From Kaistia granuli DSM 23481 (GTDB taxonomy: Bacteria; Pseudomonadota; Alphaproteobacteria; Rhizobiales; Kaistiaceae): 64,000 bases of DNA. The stretch is taken from assembly GCF_000380505.1 (NCBI RefSeq), contig NZ_AQYH01000019.1:1-64000 (forward strand), given 5' to 3'. Both the position numbers and the translations under genes were made by a program. Shown piece after piece: positions 27,073 to 36,725 of the stretch (the stretch's first letter is position 1; each line of letters begins with the position of its first letter). The notes beneath the pieces are model-generated. The model had not been told where the DNA came from. It did no database searches and worked only from the letters and a program-made list of their open reading frames with translations.

Positions 27073-28344
27073 TCAGCTCTTGCGTGAGCCAGAGATCTCG
27101 CCAAGCAGGCGGGCCATTTCCTTCTCAAGATCGCCGACGGGCGAGGGCGCGTCAGCGGCCTGCTCGCCGGGAAGCGGCTCTTCCTCGATGAAGTCCTCGG
27201 CGATCGCAACCGGCTCGTCCTCCGGCTGCGGCGGCTCGACGGCCGGGGCGGCGGAACGGTGGGGCGCGTCGAACTGATCGCCATCGTCGGAGCGGGTGTT
27301 TTCCGGACCGACATCGAAGATCGGCTCGAAGCGGGCGAGACGCTCGGCCTCGTCGTCCAGACCGGCGAACGGGTCGGCGCTCTCGACCGGCGGGGCCGGC
27401 GGAATGGCGCCCCGGCGCGGAACGGCGCGCGGGCTGTCGAGATCCGAAGCGGCGAAGGACGTCTGTTCCGGCGCGGGCGCGACGGCCGCTATGGCGCCTG
27501 GTGCGACGGGCGTCTGCTGCGAGCCGAGCAGCGGGCGCGGGTCATAGGGACGGGGGCGCTGTCCGATCGGCCGGCCTTCGATCGGTTCCGTCGGCGGGGC
27601 GGGACGCGGCGGGGGGATCGGCTGGGGCGGCACGTCGGCCGTCGTCGGCGTGTGCCGCGGTCGGTTGCCGGACAGGAAGCTCGGGAAGCCCCGGCCGGTG
27701 CGCGGTTCGGGCGCCTGGCGTTGAGGCGCCGGCGTCGGGCGCTGCGGGGCCGGCTCGAAGGCGGGCTCGGCTTCGGGCTGGGCGTAGCGGGCGTTGGCGG
27801 CCGGCTCGCTCGCAACCTCTGGCGCCGGTTCTGCCTCGCCCAGCTGGCGCGAAGCCGGTTCCGGCTGTGCCGGCGCCTCGTAGGACTGTGCTTCGGCGAT
27901 CGGCGCGGGCTCGGGACGGCGCGGCTCGGACGGCTGCGGCTGGCGCGGCGCTTCGGGAGCTGCCATGACGCGGCCGTTCTGCGTCGGCTGTGACGAGCGC
28001 GCCACAGGCTCCGCCCGCAGCGGCTCGAGCCGGCGCGTCTGCGGAACGCGCTGGATGCCGGGCTCGACGACGAGATCCGAAGGTCCGCCGATCAGAATCA
28101 GGTGTTCGACATTGTCACGGCGCACCAGAACGAGCCGGCGGCGCGGATCGAGCGGCAGCGCGTCGAGCACGGCGAGGCGCGGCTGCCGGCCGCGTTGCGG
28201 CCCGCTGCCGAGTCGGCCGTTCGTGAACAGGCGGATCAGCCAGAAGACCAGCAATATGGCCAGAAGAACCACGACGAGCGTGATCACGAACTGGGCAATG
28301 GTCGCGCCTGTGTCGCCGAACATTGGCGCCAGATAATCGTGCAT
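27073..28344 (-). CDS. FliO-like membrane protein with long Pro-rich tail
   Basis: The 423-residue protein has one membrane helix near residues 15-41 (IAQFVITLVVVLLAILLVFW). Next is a short domain ending VEHLILIGGPSDLVVEPGI near 79-97, the hallmark of FliO of the flagellar export gate. The remaining 320 residues are Pro/Ala/Glu-rich and probably disordered; normal FliO has about 120-200 residues. It faces dksA. FliO helps assemble FliP in the export channel, but no fliP or fliQ is in view, so a moonlighting or remnant role is possible. Confidence 0.6.
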   Translation of the reverse strand: MHDYLAPMFGDTGATIAQFVITLVVVLLAILLVFWLIRLFTNGRLGSGPQRGRQPRLAVLDALPLDPRRRLVLVRRDNVEHLILIGGPSDLVVEPGIQRVPQTRRLEPLRAEPVARSSQPTQNGRVMAAPEAPRQPQPSEPRRPEPAPIAEAQSYEAPAQPEPASRQLGEAEPAPEVASEPAANARYAQPEAEPAFEPAPQRPTPAPQRQAPEPRTGRGFPSFLSGNRPRHTPTTADVPPQPIPPPRPAPPTEPIEGRPIGQRPRPYDPRPLLGSQQTPVAPGAIAAVAPAPEQTSFAASDLDSPRAVPRRGAIPPAPPVESADPFAGLDDEAERLARFEPIFDVGPENTRSDDGDQFDAPHRSAAPAVEPPQPEDEPVAIAEDFIEEEPLPGEQAADAPSPVGDLEKEMARLLGEISGSRKS

Positions 28345-28880
28345 CTTATTCTCCCGACTTCCGATTCCGGTTCAGCCCGTAACGAGGCGTCGAAACGGAT
28401 CGAGCCTGGCACTCTCCGTGCCTGAAAAGCTCGACTCCCTGCTTATTCGACGTTTTTCGTGCGTGCGCTAGGCCTTGGCAACCCCGCAGCGCGGATCTGA
28501 TCCATCAATCCCCTGGTGGCGTTAAGAATTCATTGACCATGAGTTTGGCAGAATCCAGTGGATTCGCCTTCCCGTTGCATGCAATTCGCGGCTTTGGGGC
28601 CACGAGTTTCATGTCGCCGGGGGGCTGGTTAGGCGGCGAGCTGGCCGATTCCATGGCAAGTGCGACGCTTTTCCGGCGAGATGAGCGCCTCCCGGCGCGG
28701 GGCGCCGGTGTCGATTTCAGCGGCTCGCGTTGAATTCGGGAGTGATCCTCCGCATTCTGCCTGTTACATGCGGCGATCAGCGATTCTTCGCCACCAACAA
28801 GAATTCGCCAGGACCGAGAACAAGATGGGGCAGACCGGGGTGCAGGGGTTCATGCCGCACATGTCGGGCCGCGTGACGGC
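28345..28880. promoter_or_regulatory. 536-base divergent control region upstream of cckA
   Basis: No convincing gene is present. A frame from 28539 to 28733 encodes 64 residues of no recognisable type without a ribosome-binding site. TTAA-N7-TTGA at 28522-28536 is one base away from a CtrA-type box and is the most notable motif. The region must carry the promoters of the FliO-like gene and of cckA. Confidence 0.35.
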
Positions 28881-31424
28881 ATGACCGAAAGCAGAAATCA
28901 GAAGCCGTCGCGCAGCGCGTTGGTCGATCGGTCCGATCGGCCGACCGGTATCGGCCGGCTGCTCGTGCTTGCCTTCTGCCTCGTCGCCGCCGCGCTGGCG
29001 TTCGCCCTGTTGCCGCCTGCCGCCGCAGAGCCGTTCATTTTCGCGCTGCTCGGCCTGCTCGCCGTCGTCGGCGTGTTCACCCTCTTCGCCGCAGCGATAG
29101 GGTTGATGCGCTTCAGCGGCAAGTCTCCGCGTGACGAGCTGGCGCGCGGTTTCATCGATTCCATGGCTGAAGGGCTGATCATCACCGATCGCGACAGCCG
29201 CATTCTCTATGCCAATGCCGCCTATGCCGATCTGATCGGCGCCGACGATGGCAAGGATGTTCGCGTCGTCGAGCGGGTGTTCTCGGCCGACCAGGCAGCG
29301 AGCGAGGCGATCTATCGCCTGTCGCAATCGATCCGGCAGGGTCGTCCGGCCGTCGAGGAAGTGCGGATGCCGAGCCCGTTGGCCGGGCCCGTCTCCGGAC
29401 CGCCACGCTGGTATCGCATCCGCGTGCGTCCCGTCCGCACGGCCGCGGATGATGACCGCCAGCTGACCGCATGGCAGGTCGCCGACGTCACGCATGACCG
29501 CGCCCAGCAGGAAACGGTGTTCCAGGACCTGCAGCATGCGATCGACTATCTCGATCACGCGCCGGCCGGCTTCTTCTCGGCCGAGCCGGACGGCCGCATC
29601 GTCTATCTGAACGCGACGCTGGCCGATTGGCTCGGCATCGACCTGACCTTCTTCAAGTCCGGCCAGCTGATGCTGGCCGATATCGTGCGCGGCGACGGCG
29701 CGGCGCTGCTGTCGGTCGGGCGCGAGAATACCGGCGAGACGCGGACCGAAACGATCGATCTCGACCTCGTCAAGCAGAACGGCCAGAGCCTGCCGGTCCG
29801 CTTGCTGCACCGGGTTCCCTTCGCCGGCGACGGCGCGCCGGGCGCGACACGCACCGTCGTGCTCAACCGCGGTCCCGGCGAGGAACTGTCGGAAGCGCTG
29901 AGGGCGGCGGAAGTGCGCTTCACCCGATTTTTCAACCATACGCCCTTCGCGATTGCCTCGATCGACAAGTCGGGCCGCATTGGCCGCACCAATGCGCCGT
30001 TCGCGCGCCTGTTCGGGCCGATCAAGTCGGATGGCGGCAGCCGTTCGCGCCTCATCGACCTTGTCGCGGAGGCGGAGCGTCCGGCGCTTGAAGCGGCGCT
30101 CGAGACGGCGGCCGGCGGCCGCAGCGAGATCGCGCCCGTCGACACCACGATTCCCGGCCATGGCGAACGCAGCGTCCGCTTCTACGTCTCAGCGGTCGAC
30201 GAGGACGCCAATGATCGCGAGATCGCCACCGTTTATGCGCTGGAGACGACGGAGCAGCGGGCGCTCGAACTGCAATTCGCCCAGAGCCAGAAGATGCAGG
30301 CGATCGGCCAGCTCGCCGGCGGCGTCGCGCATGACTTCAACAACGTGCTGACGGCGATCATCGGCTTCTCCGACCTCCTGCTCGCCAATCATCGTCCGAG
30401 CGACCCGTCCTTCCAGGACATCATGAACATCAAGCAGAACGCCAACCGCGCCGCCGGCCTCGTGCGGCAGCTGCTGGCGTTCTCGCGTCGCCAGACTTTG
30501 CGCCCGCAGGTGCTGGCGATGGGCGACGTGCTGTCCGATCTCTCGATCCTGCTGGAGCGGCTGCTCGGCGAAAAGGTCAAGCTGGCGCTGGTGCATGGCC
30601 GCGACGTCTGGCCGATCAAGGCCGATCTGAACCAGTTCGAGCAGGTGGTGATCAACCTCGCCGTCAACGCGCGCGACGCCATGCCGAAGGGCGGCACGCT
30701 GACCATCCGGACACGCAACGTGACCCCGGACGAGGTGGCCGAGTTCAACTACAAGCCGCTGCCGCCGGCCGACTATGTCCTGATCGAAGTCTCCGACACC
30801 GGCACCGGCATTCCGCCCGAGGTGCAGTCGAAGATCTTCGAGCCGTTCTTCTCGACCAAGGATGTCGGCAAGGGCACGGGCCTCGGCCTGTCGACGGTCT
30901 ACGGCATCGTCAAGCAGACCGGCGCCCATATCTTCTTCGACAGCGAGACCGATGTCGGCACGACGTTCCGCATCTTCGTGCCGCGCCATGTGCCGGTTGT
31001 CTCGGCCAAGCCCGAGGTCGTTGCCGAGAAGGCGCCGGAGATCGCCGATCTGACCGGCAGCGCCAGCATCCTGCTGGTCGAGGACGAGGAGGCGGTCCGG
31101 AGCTTCGCCGCCCGCGCGCTCACCTCGCGCGGTTACACGGTGCATGAGGCGACCTCCGGGGTCGAGGCGCTGGAGATCATGCGCGAGACCGGCGGCACGA
31201 TCGATCTGGTCGTCTCCGACGTCGTCATGCCGGAACTCGACGGCCCGTCGCTGCTGCGCGAATTGCGCAAGGAGCGGCCGGATCTGAAGATCATCTTCGT
31301 TTCCGGCTATGCGGAGGACGCCTTCGCCCGCAATCTTCCGGACGGCGAGACCTTCAATTTCCTGCCGAAGCCGTTCTCGCTCAAGCAATTGGCGACGGCC
31401 GTCAAGGAGACGCTCGGCCAGTAG
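28881..31424 (+). CDS. cckA: Cell-cycle hybrid histidine kinase CckA
   Basis: The 847-residue protein starts the phosphorelay that switches the master regulator CtrA on and off. Two membrane helices lie near residues 26-45 and 52-75, followed by PAS domains (about 90-205, 215-330, 340-455). The phosphoacceptor His484 is in [11 protein letters not shown], the ATP-binding domain has N-box [11 protein letters not shown] near 592 and GKGTGLGLS near 664-671. The receiver domain has Asp780 in VVSDVVMPE and Lys830 in FLPKPF. The layout matches CckA throughout. It acts through ChpT, encoded elsewhere. Confidence 0.96.
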   Translation: MTESRNQKPSRSALVDRSDRPTGIGRLLVLAFCLVAAALAFALLPPAAAEPFIFALLGLLAVVGVFTLFAAAIGLMRFSGKSPRDELARGFIDSMAEGLIITDRDSRILYANAAYADLIGADDGKDVRVVERVFSADQAASEAIYRLSQSIRQGRPAVEEVRMPSPLAGPVSGPPRWYRIRVRPVRTAADDDRQLTAWQVADVTHDRAQQETVFQDLQHAIDYLDHAPAGFFSAEPDGRIVYLNATLADWLGIDLTFFKSGQLMLADIVRGDGAALLSVGRENTGETRTETIDLDLVKQNGQSLPVRLLHRVPFAGDGAPGATRTVVLNRGPGEELSEALRAAEVRFTRFFNHTPFAIASIDKSGRIGRTNAPFARLFGPIKSDGGSRSRLIDLVAEAERPALEAALETAAGGRSEIAPVDTTIPGHGERSVRFYVSAVDEDANDREIATVYALETTEQRALELQFAQSQKMQAIGQLAGGVAHDFNNVLTAIIGFSDLLLANHRPSDPSFQDIMNIKQNANRAAGLVRQLLAFSRRQTLRPQVLAMGDVLSDLSILLERLLGEKVKLALVHGRDVWPIKADLNQFEQVVINLAVNARDAMPKGGTLTIRTRNVTPDEVAEFNYKPLPPADYVLIEVSDTGTGIPPEVQSKIFEPFFSTKDVGKGTGLGLSTVYGIVKQTGAHIFFDSETDVGTTFRIFVPRHVPVVSAKPEVVAEKAPEIADLTGSASILLVEDEEAVRSFAARALTSRGYTVHEATSGVEALEIMRETGGTIDLVVSDVVMPELDGPSLLRELRKERPDLKIIFVSGYAEDAFARNLPDGETFNFLPKPFSLKQLATAVKETLGQ

Positions 31425-31550
31425 GCGCGGGTGCCAGCGGTTCGCCGTCCGCGCTGGCCCGGCACGCGGCAGCAGCCAAACGCCACGCTTGCCAAGGCGT
31501 GGCCGGCCGCCGAAAATGGCGGTTCAGATCCTAAACTCGGAATGATGTTC

Positions 31551-32834
31551 ATGAACGTTGGAAGCGCGCTCACCCAAGCGGCAGTGGCGCAGGCCTTGCC
31601 GGTCCGGATCGATCCGGTCACGCGCCGCGTTTCGATCGACGCCAAGGATCCCGCCTTCTTCCAGGATCCCTATCCGGTCTTCGAGGCGGTCCGCGCGGTC
31701 ACGCCGGCCTTCTTCTGGGAGGAGCAGGGCGTCTGGTGTTTCCTTGGCGCCGATGACGTCAATGCGCTCTATCGCGATCGCCGATTCGGCCGCGAGATCC
31801 TGCATGTGGCGACCCGCGAGGAACTCGGCATTCCCGAGATCCCGGCACATCTGAAGCCGTTCTACGATGTCGATAATCTGTCGATGCTGGAGCGCGAGCC
31901 GCCGGTCCACACCCGCCTCCGGACGCTGGTCAACCGCGCCTTCGTCTCGCGCCAGATCGAGCGGCTCCGGCCTCGCATCGAGGCGCTCTGTCACGAACTG
32001 ATCGACGGTTTCCAGGCGAAGGGCGAGGTCGAGCTGATCGACGCCTATGCGACGCCAATTCCGATCACCGTCATCGCCGAAATCCTCGGCGTGCCGGTCG
32101 AGCGCGCGCCGGATCTGCTTGCCTGGTCGCATGCGATGGTCGGCATGTACCAGCTCGGCCGTACCCGGGCGATGGAGGACGCTGCCGTCGAGGCCACGCT
32201 CGCATTCTCCGCGTTCCTGCGTGCGTACGTGCAGGAGCGACGGGGCAAGCCGGGCGACGATCTGATCAGCCAGCTGATTGCCGCCGAAGAGAAGGGCGAG
32301 AAGCTCTCCGAGGACGAGCTGATCACTACCTGCATCCTGCTCCTGAACGCCGGCCACGAAGCCACCGTGCACGCGATCGGCAATGGCGTGCGGGCGATCC
32401 TGCGTTCCGGCGCGGATCCGAAGGCGCTGTTCGCATCCGACGAGACGACGGCAGCCACGGTCGAGGAGTGCCTGCGCTACGATCCGCCGCTGCACATGTT
32501 CATGCGCTATGCGCTGGAGGATCTGGAGTTCGGCGGCATCCAGCTCAAGAAGGGCCAGCAGGTCGGCCTGCTGCTCGGCGCCGCCAATCGCGATCCCGCC
32601 CGCTACGGCGACGCCGATCGCTTCGACGCGACGCGCGAACCGAAGCCGCATGTTTCCTTCGGGCTCGGCATTCACTTCTGCATTGGCGCGCCGCTGGCGC
32701 GGCTGGAAATGCAGGTGGCGATGCCGATCCTGTTCGAGCGCCTGCCGGGCCTCCGCTTCGCCGGCGCGCCGAACTATCGCGATACCTATCATTTCCACGG
32801 CCTCGATGGCCTGAACCTGGCATGGGACGTTTGA
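31551..32834 (+). CDS. Cytochrome P450
   Basis: The protein of 427 residues from ATG 31551 (31542 and 31545 are also in frame) is a soluble bacterial P450. The haem ligand is Cys377 in FGLGIHFCIGAPLARLE. The I-helix oxygen-binding motif is LLNAGHEATVH, and the K-helix ExxR is ECLR. The substrate cannot be told. The following gene starts inside its stop codon (TGATG), so the two are translationally coupled. The adrenodoxin-type ferredoxin and its reductase at 20.3-21.8 kb are possible electron donors. Confidence 0.92.
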   Translation: MNVGSALTQAAVAQALPVRIDPVTRRVSIDAKDPAFFQDPYPVFEAVRAVTPAFFWEEQGVWCFLGADDVNALYRDRRFGREILHVATREELGIPEIPAHLKPFYDVDNLSMLEREPPVHTRLRTLVNRAFVSRQIERLRPRIEALCHELIDGFQAKGEVELIDAYATPIPITVIAEILGVPVERAPDLLAWSHAMVGMYQLGRTRAMEDAAVEATLAFSAFLRAYVQERRGKPGDDLISQLIAAEEKGEKLSEDELITTCILLLNAGHEATVHAIGNGVRAILRSGADPKALFASDETTAATVEECLRYDPPLHMFMRYALEDLEFGGIQLKKGQQVGLLLGAANRDPARYGDADRFDATREPKPHVSFGLGIHFCIGAPLARLEMQVAMPILFERLPGLRFAGAPNYRDTYHFHGLDGLNLAWDV

Positions 32835-33232
32835 TGCGGCGTATGACAACCGGGTTGGCTTGTGGCGCCACGACGCTGGCGACGGCGTTGCTGATGTCGG
32901 CGCAGGCCGGCGCGCAGACGGTGGTGGACGGCTCCGCCGCCAGCCTCGATCCCGCCCTGGTCCAGGCGATCCAGGTCCTGGTGACGCGCGATGTCACCGC
33001 TCCGGCCGAGGCGCAGTTCCGCAAGCTCCACCTTTCCAAGGCGCGGAACGGCCGTGGCTATTGCGGCGAAGTGGCAATGGCCACGGGGGCCGAATTCGTG
33101 CCGTTCCACGCGATCATCGAGGAAAACGGCCAGCCATCGCTGCTGCTCCTGTCCGACTACGCCAAGCCCGGCAATGCCGAGGGCAGGGAAACCGCGACCC
33201 GGCTGCTTACCAATTTCGGCTGTCTGGAGTAG
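32834..33232 (+). CDS. Small exported protein, unknown
   Basis: The 132-residue protein starts at the ATG overlapping the P450 stop. A signal peptide ending near AQAGAQT (about residue 29) is followed by a short domain with LDPALVQAIQVLV. Cys residues in GRGYCGEVAM and TNFGCLE could form a disulfide across the domain. It belongs to no family I recognise. The eight-base gap to the next gene implies an operon with the P450 and the methyltransferase. Confidence 0.7.
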   Translation: MRRMTTGLACGATTLATALLMSAQAGAQTVVDGSAASLDPALVQAIQVLVTRDVTAPAEAQFRKLHLSKARNGRGYCGEVAMATGAEFVPFHAIIEENGQPSLLLLSDYAKPGNAEGRETATRLLTNFGCLE

Positions 33233-33240
33233 AAGGCACG

Positions 33241-34140
33241 ATGATTGAAGGACAGCCCAGTGCCACCGCTTTTCGCGTTGCCATGCGTCGTGCCGCGCAT
33301 CAGCTTCTCGACAAGCCCCTGATTTTCGAGGATCCGTTGGCCCTCACCATCGTGGGGGGTGACCGCGGATCCGTGCTGGCGCGGGATGAACTATCGCGTG
33401 CCGATTCGCCAGGTGGCGAGACCATTCGCGCCTTTCTCGCGGCGCGCAGCCGGTTCGCCGAGGACCGCCTGGCGGCTGCCGTAGCGCGCGGCGTCCGCCA
33501 CGTCGTCCTGCTCGGCGCCGGCCTTGAGACTTTCGCCTATCGTAATCCGTTCGCCGACAAGGGCGTCGTCGTCTTCGAGGTTGACCATCCGGCGACCCAG
33601 GCCTGGAAGCGCGAGCGGCTCGCCGCCACCGGCATCGCAGTGCCTGACAACGTGACGTTCGTCCCGGTCGATTTCGCCACCGAGCATCTCGATCAGAAGC
33701 TTCTGGAGGCCGGCCTCGATCCGGGCGTGCCGGCGTTCTTCTCCTGGCTCGGCGTCGCCCCCTATCTGACCGAAGCGGCGATCCTGTCGACGCTTGGCAT
33801 CATCGCGGCGCGACCGGGCGGTGGCGAGGTCGTGTTCGACTATGCCGAATCGCCTGAGAAGCTCACGCTGTTGCAGCGCCTTGCCTTCACGACGCTGGCT
33901 GGCCGTACCGCCAGCCTCGGCGAGCCATTCGTCACCTTCTTCCGCCCCGACGACCTCGCCGGGCGCTTGGCTGCGCTCGGCTTCTCGTCGATCGAGGATC
34001 GTACTGGTCCCGATCTCGGCCAGATCTATCTGGGTGGCGCCTCGGCGCTCGATCGGGCCGCCATCGGCCATGTCGTGGCGGCGATCAAGACGGCGGCCAC
34101 CGCCACTGCAGAGCTCGACGAACCCGCGACCGCCGCCTGA
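33241..34140 (+). CDS. SAM-dependent methyltransferase, TIGR00027/LCM type
   Basis: The 299-residue protein has the leucine carboxyl methyltransferase-like layout: FEDPLA near residue 30, SAM-binding LLGAGLETFAYR near 91-102, and VFEVDHPATQAWK around 113-125, where the acidic residue binds the SAM ribose. Members of this group methylate small natural products or carboxyl groups. It ends a three-gene unit with a P450 and an exported protein. The last 115 bases overlap the end of the convergent DUF1194 gene. Confidence 0.8.
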   Translation: MIEGQPSATAFRVAMRRAAHQLLDKPLIFEDPLALTIVGGDRGSVLARDELSRADSPGGETIRAFLAARSRFAEDRLAAAVARGVRHVVLLGAGLETFAYRNPFADKGVVVFEVDHPATQAWKRERLAATGIAVPDNVTFVPVDFATEHLDQKLLEAGLDPGVPAFFSWLGVAPYLTEAAILSTLGIIAARPGGGEVVFDYAESPEKLTLLQRLAFTTLAGRTASLGEPFVTFFRPDDLAGRLAALGFSSIEDRTGPDLGQIYLGGASALDRAAIGHVVAAIKTAATATAELDEPATAA

Positions 34141-34940
34141 TCCCGAAGACGTCGCGCCGGCCCGGACGGGCGCTGCGCGATGTCCACTTGCCCCTCGATC
34201 TCGCGCAATAGCTTCCGGTGGATGGCCAGCTCAAAATCCTGGACGTTACTGACCGCCTCGAGGAAGGCGCCCGGACCGCCTATCACCTTGCGGGTGAAAT
34301 AGCCGATCAGGTGGCTCGGTGGCAGATCGTCGGTATCGTCATCGACGACACCAAGGAGCAAGCCGCGATAGACGATCGGAAGGGCGTTGATGGTGATGCC
34401 GCGAGCCACCAGAAAGTCCCGCGTCGCCGCCGGATCGGGGCCGCGATTGTTGATGCCGTCACTGGAAATGTTGATAACGCGGCGGGCACCGATCGCGCTG
34501 CCCGTCCCGAACAGCGAAGCGGCTTTCAGGAGCGCGCTGCCGATCGCGGTTCCATTCGACATGCGTCCGGGAACCCGGCGCTCCAACTGATCGGCAAAGG
34601 CATAGGCGCTGGTCTCGTCGTCGATCACCGTCCACGGCACGATCACGGACTGGCGAACCTCGCCCGCCCATTCCATGACGGTCACGGCGATCCGTCCTGT
34701 CTCACCGGCGCGGATGGCCGCGATGATCGCCGGGTCGCGAAACGCCGTGGCGAAGCCGACTTGTTGAAGACGTCGTTCCTCCCGATCCATCGAAACCGAG
34801 ACGTCGACGGCGATGACGATCTCGACGTCGACCGGTATCGTTCCCTGTGCCGATGCGGAGGGAATTCGTTCCGCCAGGAAGATCGCCAGCAGCAGGGCCG
34901 GCAACACGACGAGGCGATAGGCGATGGATCCTGAAGGCAT
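34026..34940 (-). CDS. Exported DUF1194 von Willebrand factor A-like protein
   Basis: Started at ATG 34940, the 304-residue protein has a signal peptide ending near SASA (about residue 31). The von Willebrand type A domain follows with the metal site DVSVSMD (the DxSxS motif) and VINISSDGINNRG for its later strands. DUF1194 is a secreted or periplasmic family of Rhizobiales of unknown function. The final 38 residues are coded opposite the methyltransferase gene and look unstructured. It is divergent from a winged-helix regulator 122 bases away. Confidence 0.78.
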   Translation of the reverse strand: MPSGSIAYRLVVLPALLLAIFLAERIPSASAQGTIPVDVEIVIAVDVSVSMDREERRLQQVGFATAFRDPAIIAAIRAGETGRIAVTVMEWAGEVRQSVIVPWTVIDDETSAYAFADQLERRVPGRMSNGTAIGSALLKAASLFGTGSAIGARRVINISSDGINNRGPDPAATRDFLVARGITINALPIVYRGLLLGVVDDDTDDLPPSHLIGYFTRKVIGGPGAFLEAVSNVQDFELAIHRKLLREIEGQVDIAQRPSGPARRLRDQAAVAGSSSSAVAVAAVLIAATTWPMAARSSAEAPPR

Positions 34941-35062
34941 TTCCGTCTCGGAGTTCTCGGATCGGGGCAATAGAAGCCAGCCCCGTCGCAGCGACGAGCC
35001 CGGAGCATCGACGCTACGCAAGGATTGTTGCATGATTGTTTGATCGAGCCGGGGAGGGGGAG

Positions 35063-36646
35063 ATGGTCGGCTTTGTCCGCTATGGCGATGTCACATTCGA
35101 CGCCACCTTCCTGTTCGCCCGCGACCGGTCGCAGGCGGAACTCCGCTTCACCCGCTCGGAGCGGGCCCTACTGCTCCTGTTCACACGTCACCCGCGCATC
35201 GTGCTGTCGCGTAACCAGCTGCTGGACGCGGTCGCCGGCACCGGCTCCGACACGACGGATCGCAGCATCGATTTCCTGATCAACCGGCTTCGCGCCAAGC
35301 TCGGCGATCCGGCTAGTCATCCGGCGATGATCGCGACGCAGTACGGCGAAGGCTATGTCTGGATCGCCGATCCCGTCCGGTCGGAAACGCCGGTCGATGC
35401 GTTTCTGGTGATCGGGCCCGTACACGGGCTTGAGCGGCTGCCGCCGGCCGGGCCGGCCCGGCAATTCCTCGAGCATGTGCGGCACGGGCTCGATCGGCGC
35501 ACTGCCGCGGACCAGGCGATCGTCGAGATCCACGACTGGCGGCCAGGCGCTGCCAGTGCGACCGCCCGCTATTCGCTCGATGTCAGCTTCTACCAGGCGA
35601 CGGATGCGTTACACTGCGCGGCCGTGCTTCGCGACGGGCCGAACCGGAAAATCCTCGCAACCGACAGACTGATGATTGATGGGGAGCCATCCGCCCGCGA
35701 TGACGCCGACGCCTTGGCCGGGCGCATCCAGGCGGCGCTCTGGCAGCAGCTGACCCGCCGCTCGATCGGCATCGCCGCGCCCTCCGATATGCCGCTCGAA
35801 CTTCGCATGCATGATGCGTCGCTCTTGCTGGCCCGCAGCGACGAGAGCTGGATCGAAATGGGCGCCCAGCTCGCCGTCGCCCGCGCCGCCCAGCCGGACG
35901 ACCCGACGATCCAGCTTATGTGGGGGCTCTACCTGCATTCCAGGCTGCTGCTCGGCGCAACCAGCGCCGATCTGACGCCGGAGGCGCGCAACGGCGTCGA
36001 GACCGAGATCGAATCGCTGGTGTTCGCGGTCCTGCCGCGTCTCGACGACAATCCGATTCTGATGCTCGCGGCAGCGAAACTGCTGTTCTTCACCGGTCGC
36101 GGCCATGAGGGGCTGGCGGAGCAACTGGCCGAACAGGCCTTTGCCGCCAGCACCGCCTTCGCCGCCTCCTTCGCCATTCTTGGCCAGATCCGGATGGGGG
36201 CTGGCGCCGCCGAACAGGCGGTGGAGCTCTACGACCACGGGCTGGAGATGGCGGAGCCGGGCTCGCAGTTCGAAGTCTATCTTCTGGTGCTGCGGGCGAG
36301 CGCGCTGCTGGCCGCGGGGGATCGCGAACGGCTCGAAGCCACCTGTGCCAGGCTCTATGCGGTGAAGCCGATCACGCGCCTGCAGATCGGCATGTTCGTG
36401 ACCTTGCCGGAGGCGGATGCGCTGGCGCCGGATGTGCGCGCCATGTTCGAGCAGTTCGATTTCCAGCGCGCCGAACGGCTGGTGACCTATCTCTACTACA
36501 TCTTCGCCAGGCTCTACCGCCGGCAGGAGCACCGCGACAATCTCATGCGAGGCCTGATCGCGCACGCCGTCCGGCGCTTCGGGCCGTCGGTCGTTCGCGA
36601 CGAGATCTGGCGCGCCGTCCCGGGGTTGGCGCCTTCGCTGGCGTAG
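35063..36646 (+). CDS. Winged-helix regulator with TPR-like region
   Basis: The 527-residue protein starts at ATG 35063 behind GGGGAGGGGG. Residues 1-105 are an OmpR/PhoB-type winged helix (FTRSERALLLLFTRHPRIVL, SIDFLINRLRAKLGD, TQYGEGYVWI). There is no receiver domain and no membrane helix, unlike CadC. The rest is helical with TPR-like pairs. Such proteins resemble transcription activators with a built-in sensor for signals or protein partners. It may act on the divergent DUF1194 gene. The effector is unknown. Confidence 0.75.
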   Translation: MVGFVRYGDVTFDATFLFARDRSQAELRFTRSERALLLLFTRHPRIVLSRNQLLDAVAGTGSDTTDRSIDFLINRLRAKLGDPASHPAMIATQYGEGYVWIADPVRSETPVDAFLVIGPVHGLERLPPAGPARQFLEHVRHGLDRRTAADQAIVEIHDWRPGAASATARYSLDVSFYQATDALHCAAVLRDGPNRKILATDRLMIDGEPSARDDADALAGRIQAALWQQLTRRSIGIAAPSDMPLELRMHDASLLLARSDESWIEMGAQLAVARAAQPDDPTIQLMWGLYLHSRLLLGATSADLTPEARNGVETEIESLVFAVLPRLDDNPILMLAAAKLLFFTGRGHEGLAEQLAEQAFAASTAFAASFAILGQIRMGAGAAEQAVELYDHGLEMAEPGSQFEVYLLVLRASALLAAGDRERLEATCARLYAVKPITRLQIGMFVTLPEADALAPDVRAMFEQFDFQRAERLVTYLYYIFARLYRRQEHRDNLMRGLIAHAVRRFGPSVVRDEIWRAVPGLAPSLA

Positions 36647-36690
36647 ACCACGGCTTCCGGCCGTATGCCGACAAGGGCGCCGTTTCGTCA

Positions 36691-36714
36691 CGCCCGGGCC
36701 TCGGGGCCCGGGCG
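36691..36714. terminator. Hairpin between the regulator and psuG
   Basis: Perfect 10-bp arms CGCCCGGGCC and GGCCCGGGCG around TCGG lie between convergent genes. There is no U-run, so it is a weak terminator or transcript-end stabiliser. Confidence 0.55.
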
Positions 36715-36725
36715 CGTTCGGGTTC

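Noticed and set aside
28539-28733. 64-codon plus-strand frame in the cckA control region
   Set aside because: No ribosome-binding site, no recognisable family; kept only as a remark in the gap description.
36691-36714. Resemblance of this hairpin to the palindrome at 327-347
   Set aside because: Both are GC-rich with CCCGGG cores, but flanks and loops differ, so they are not copies of one repeat.
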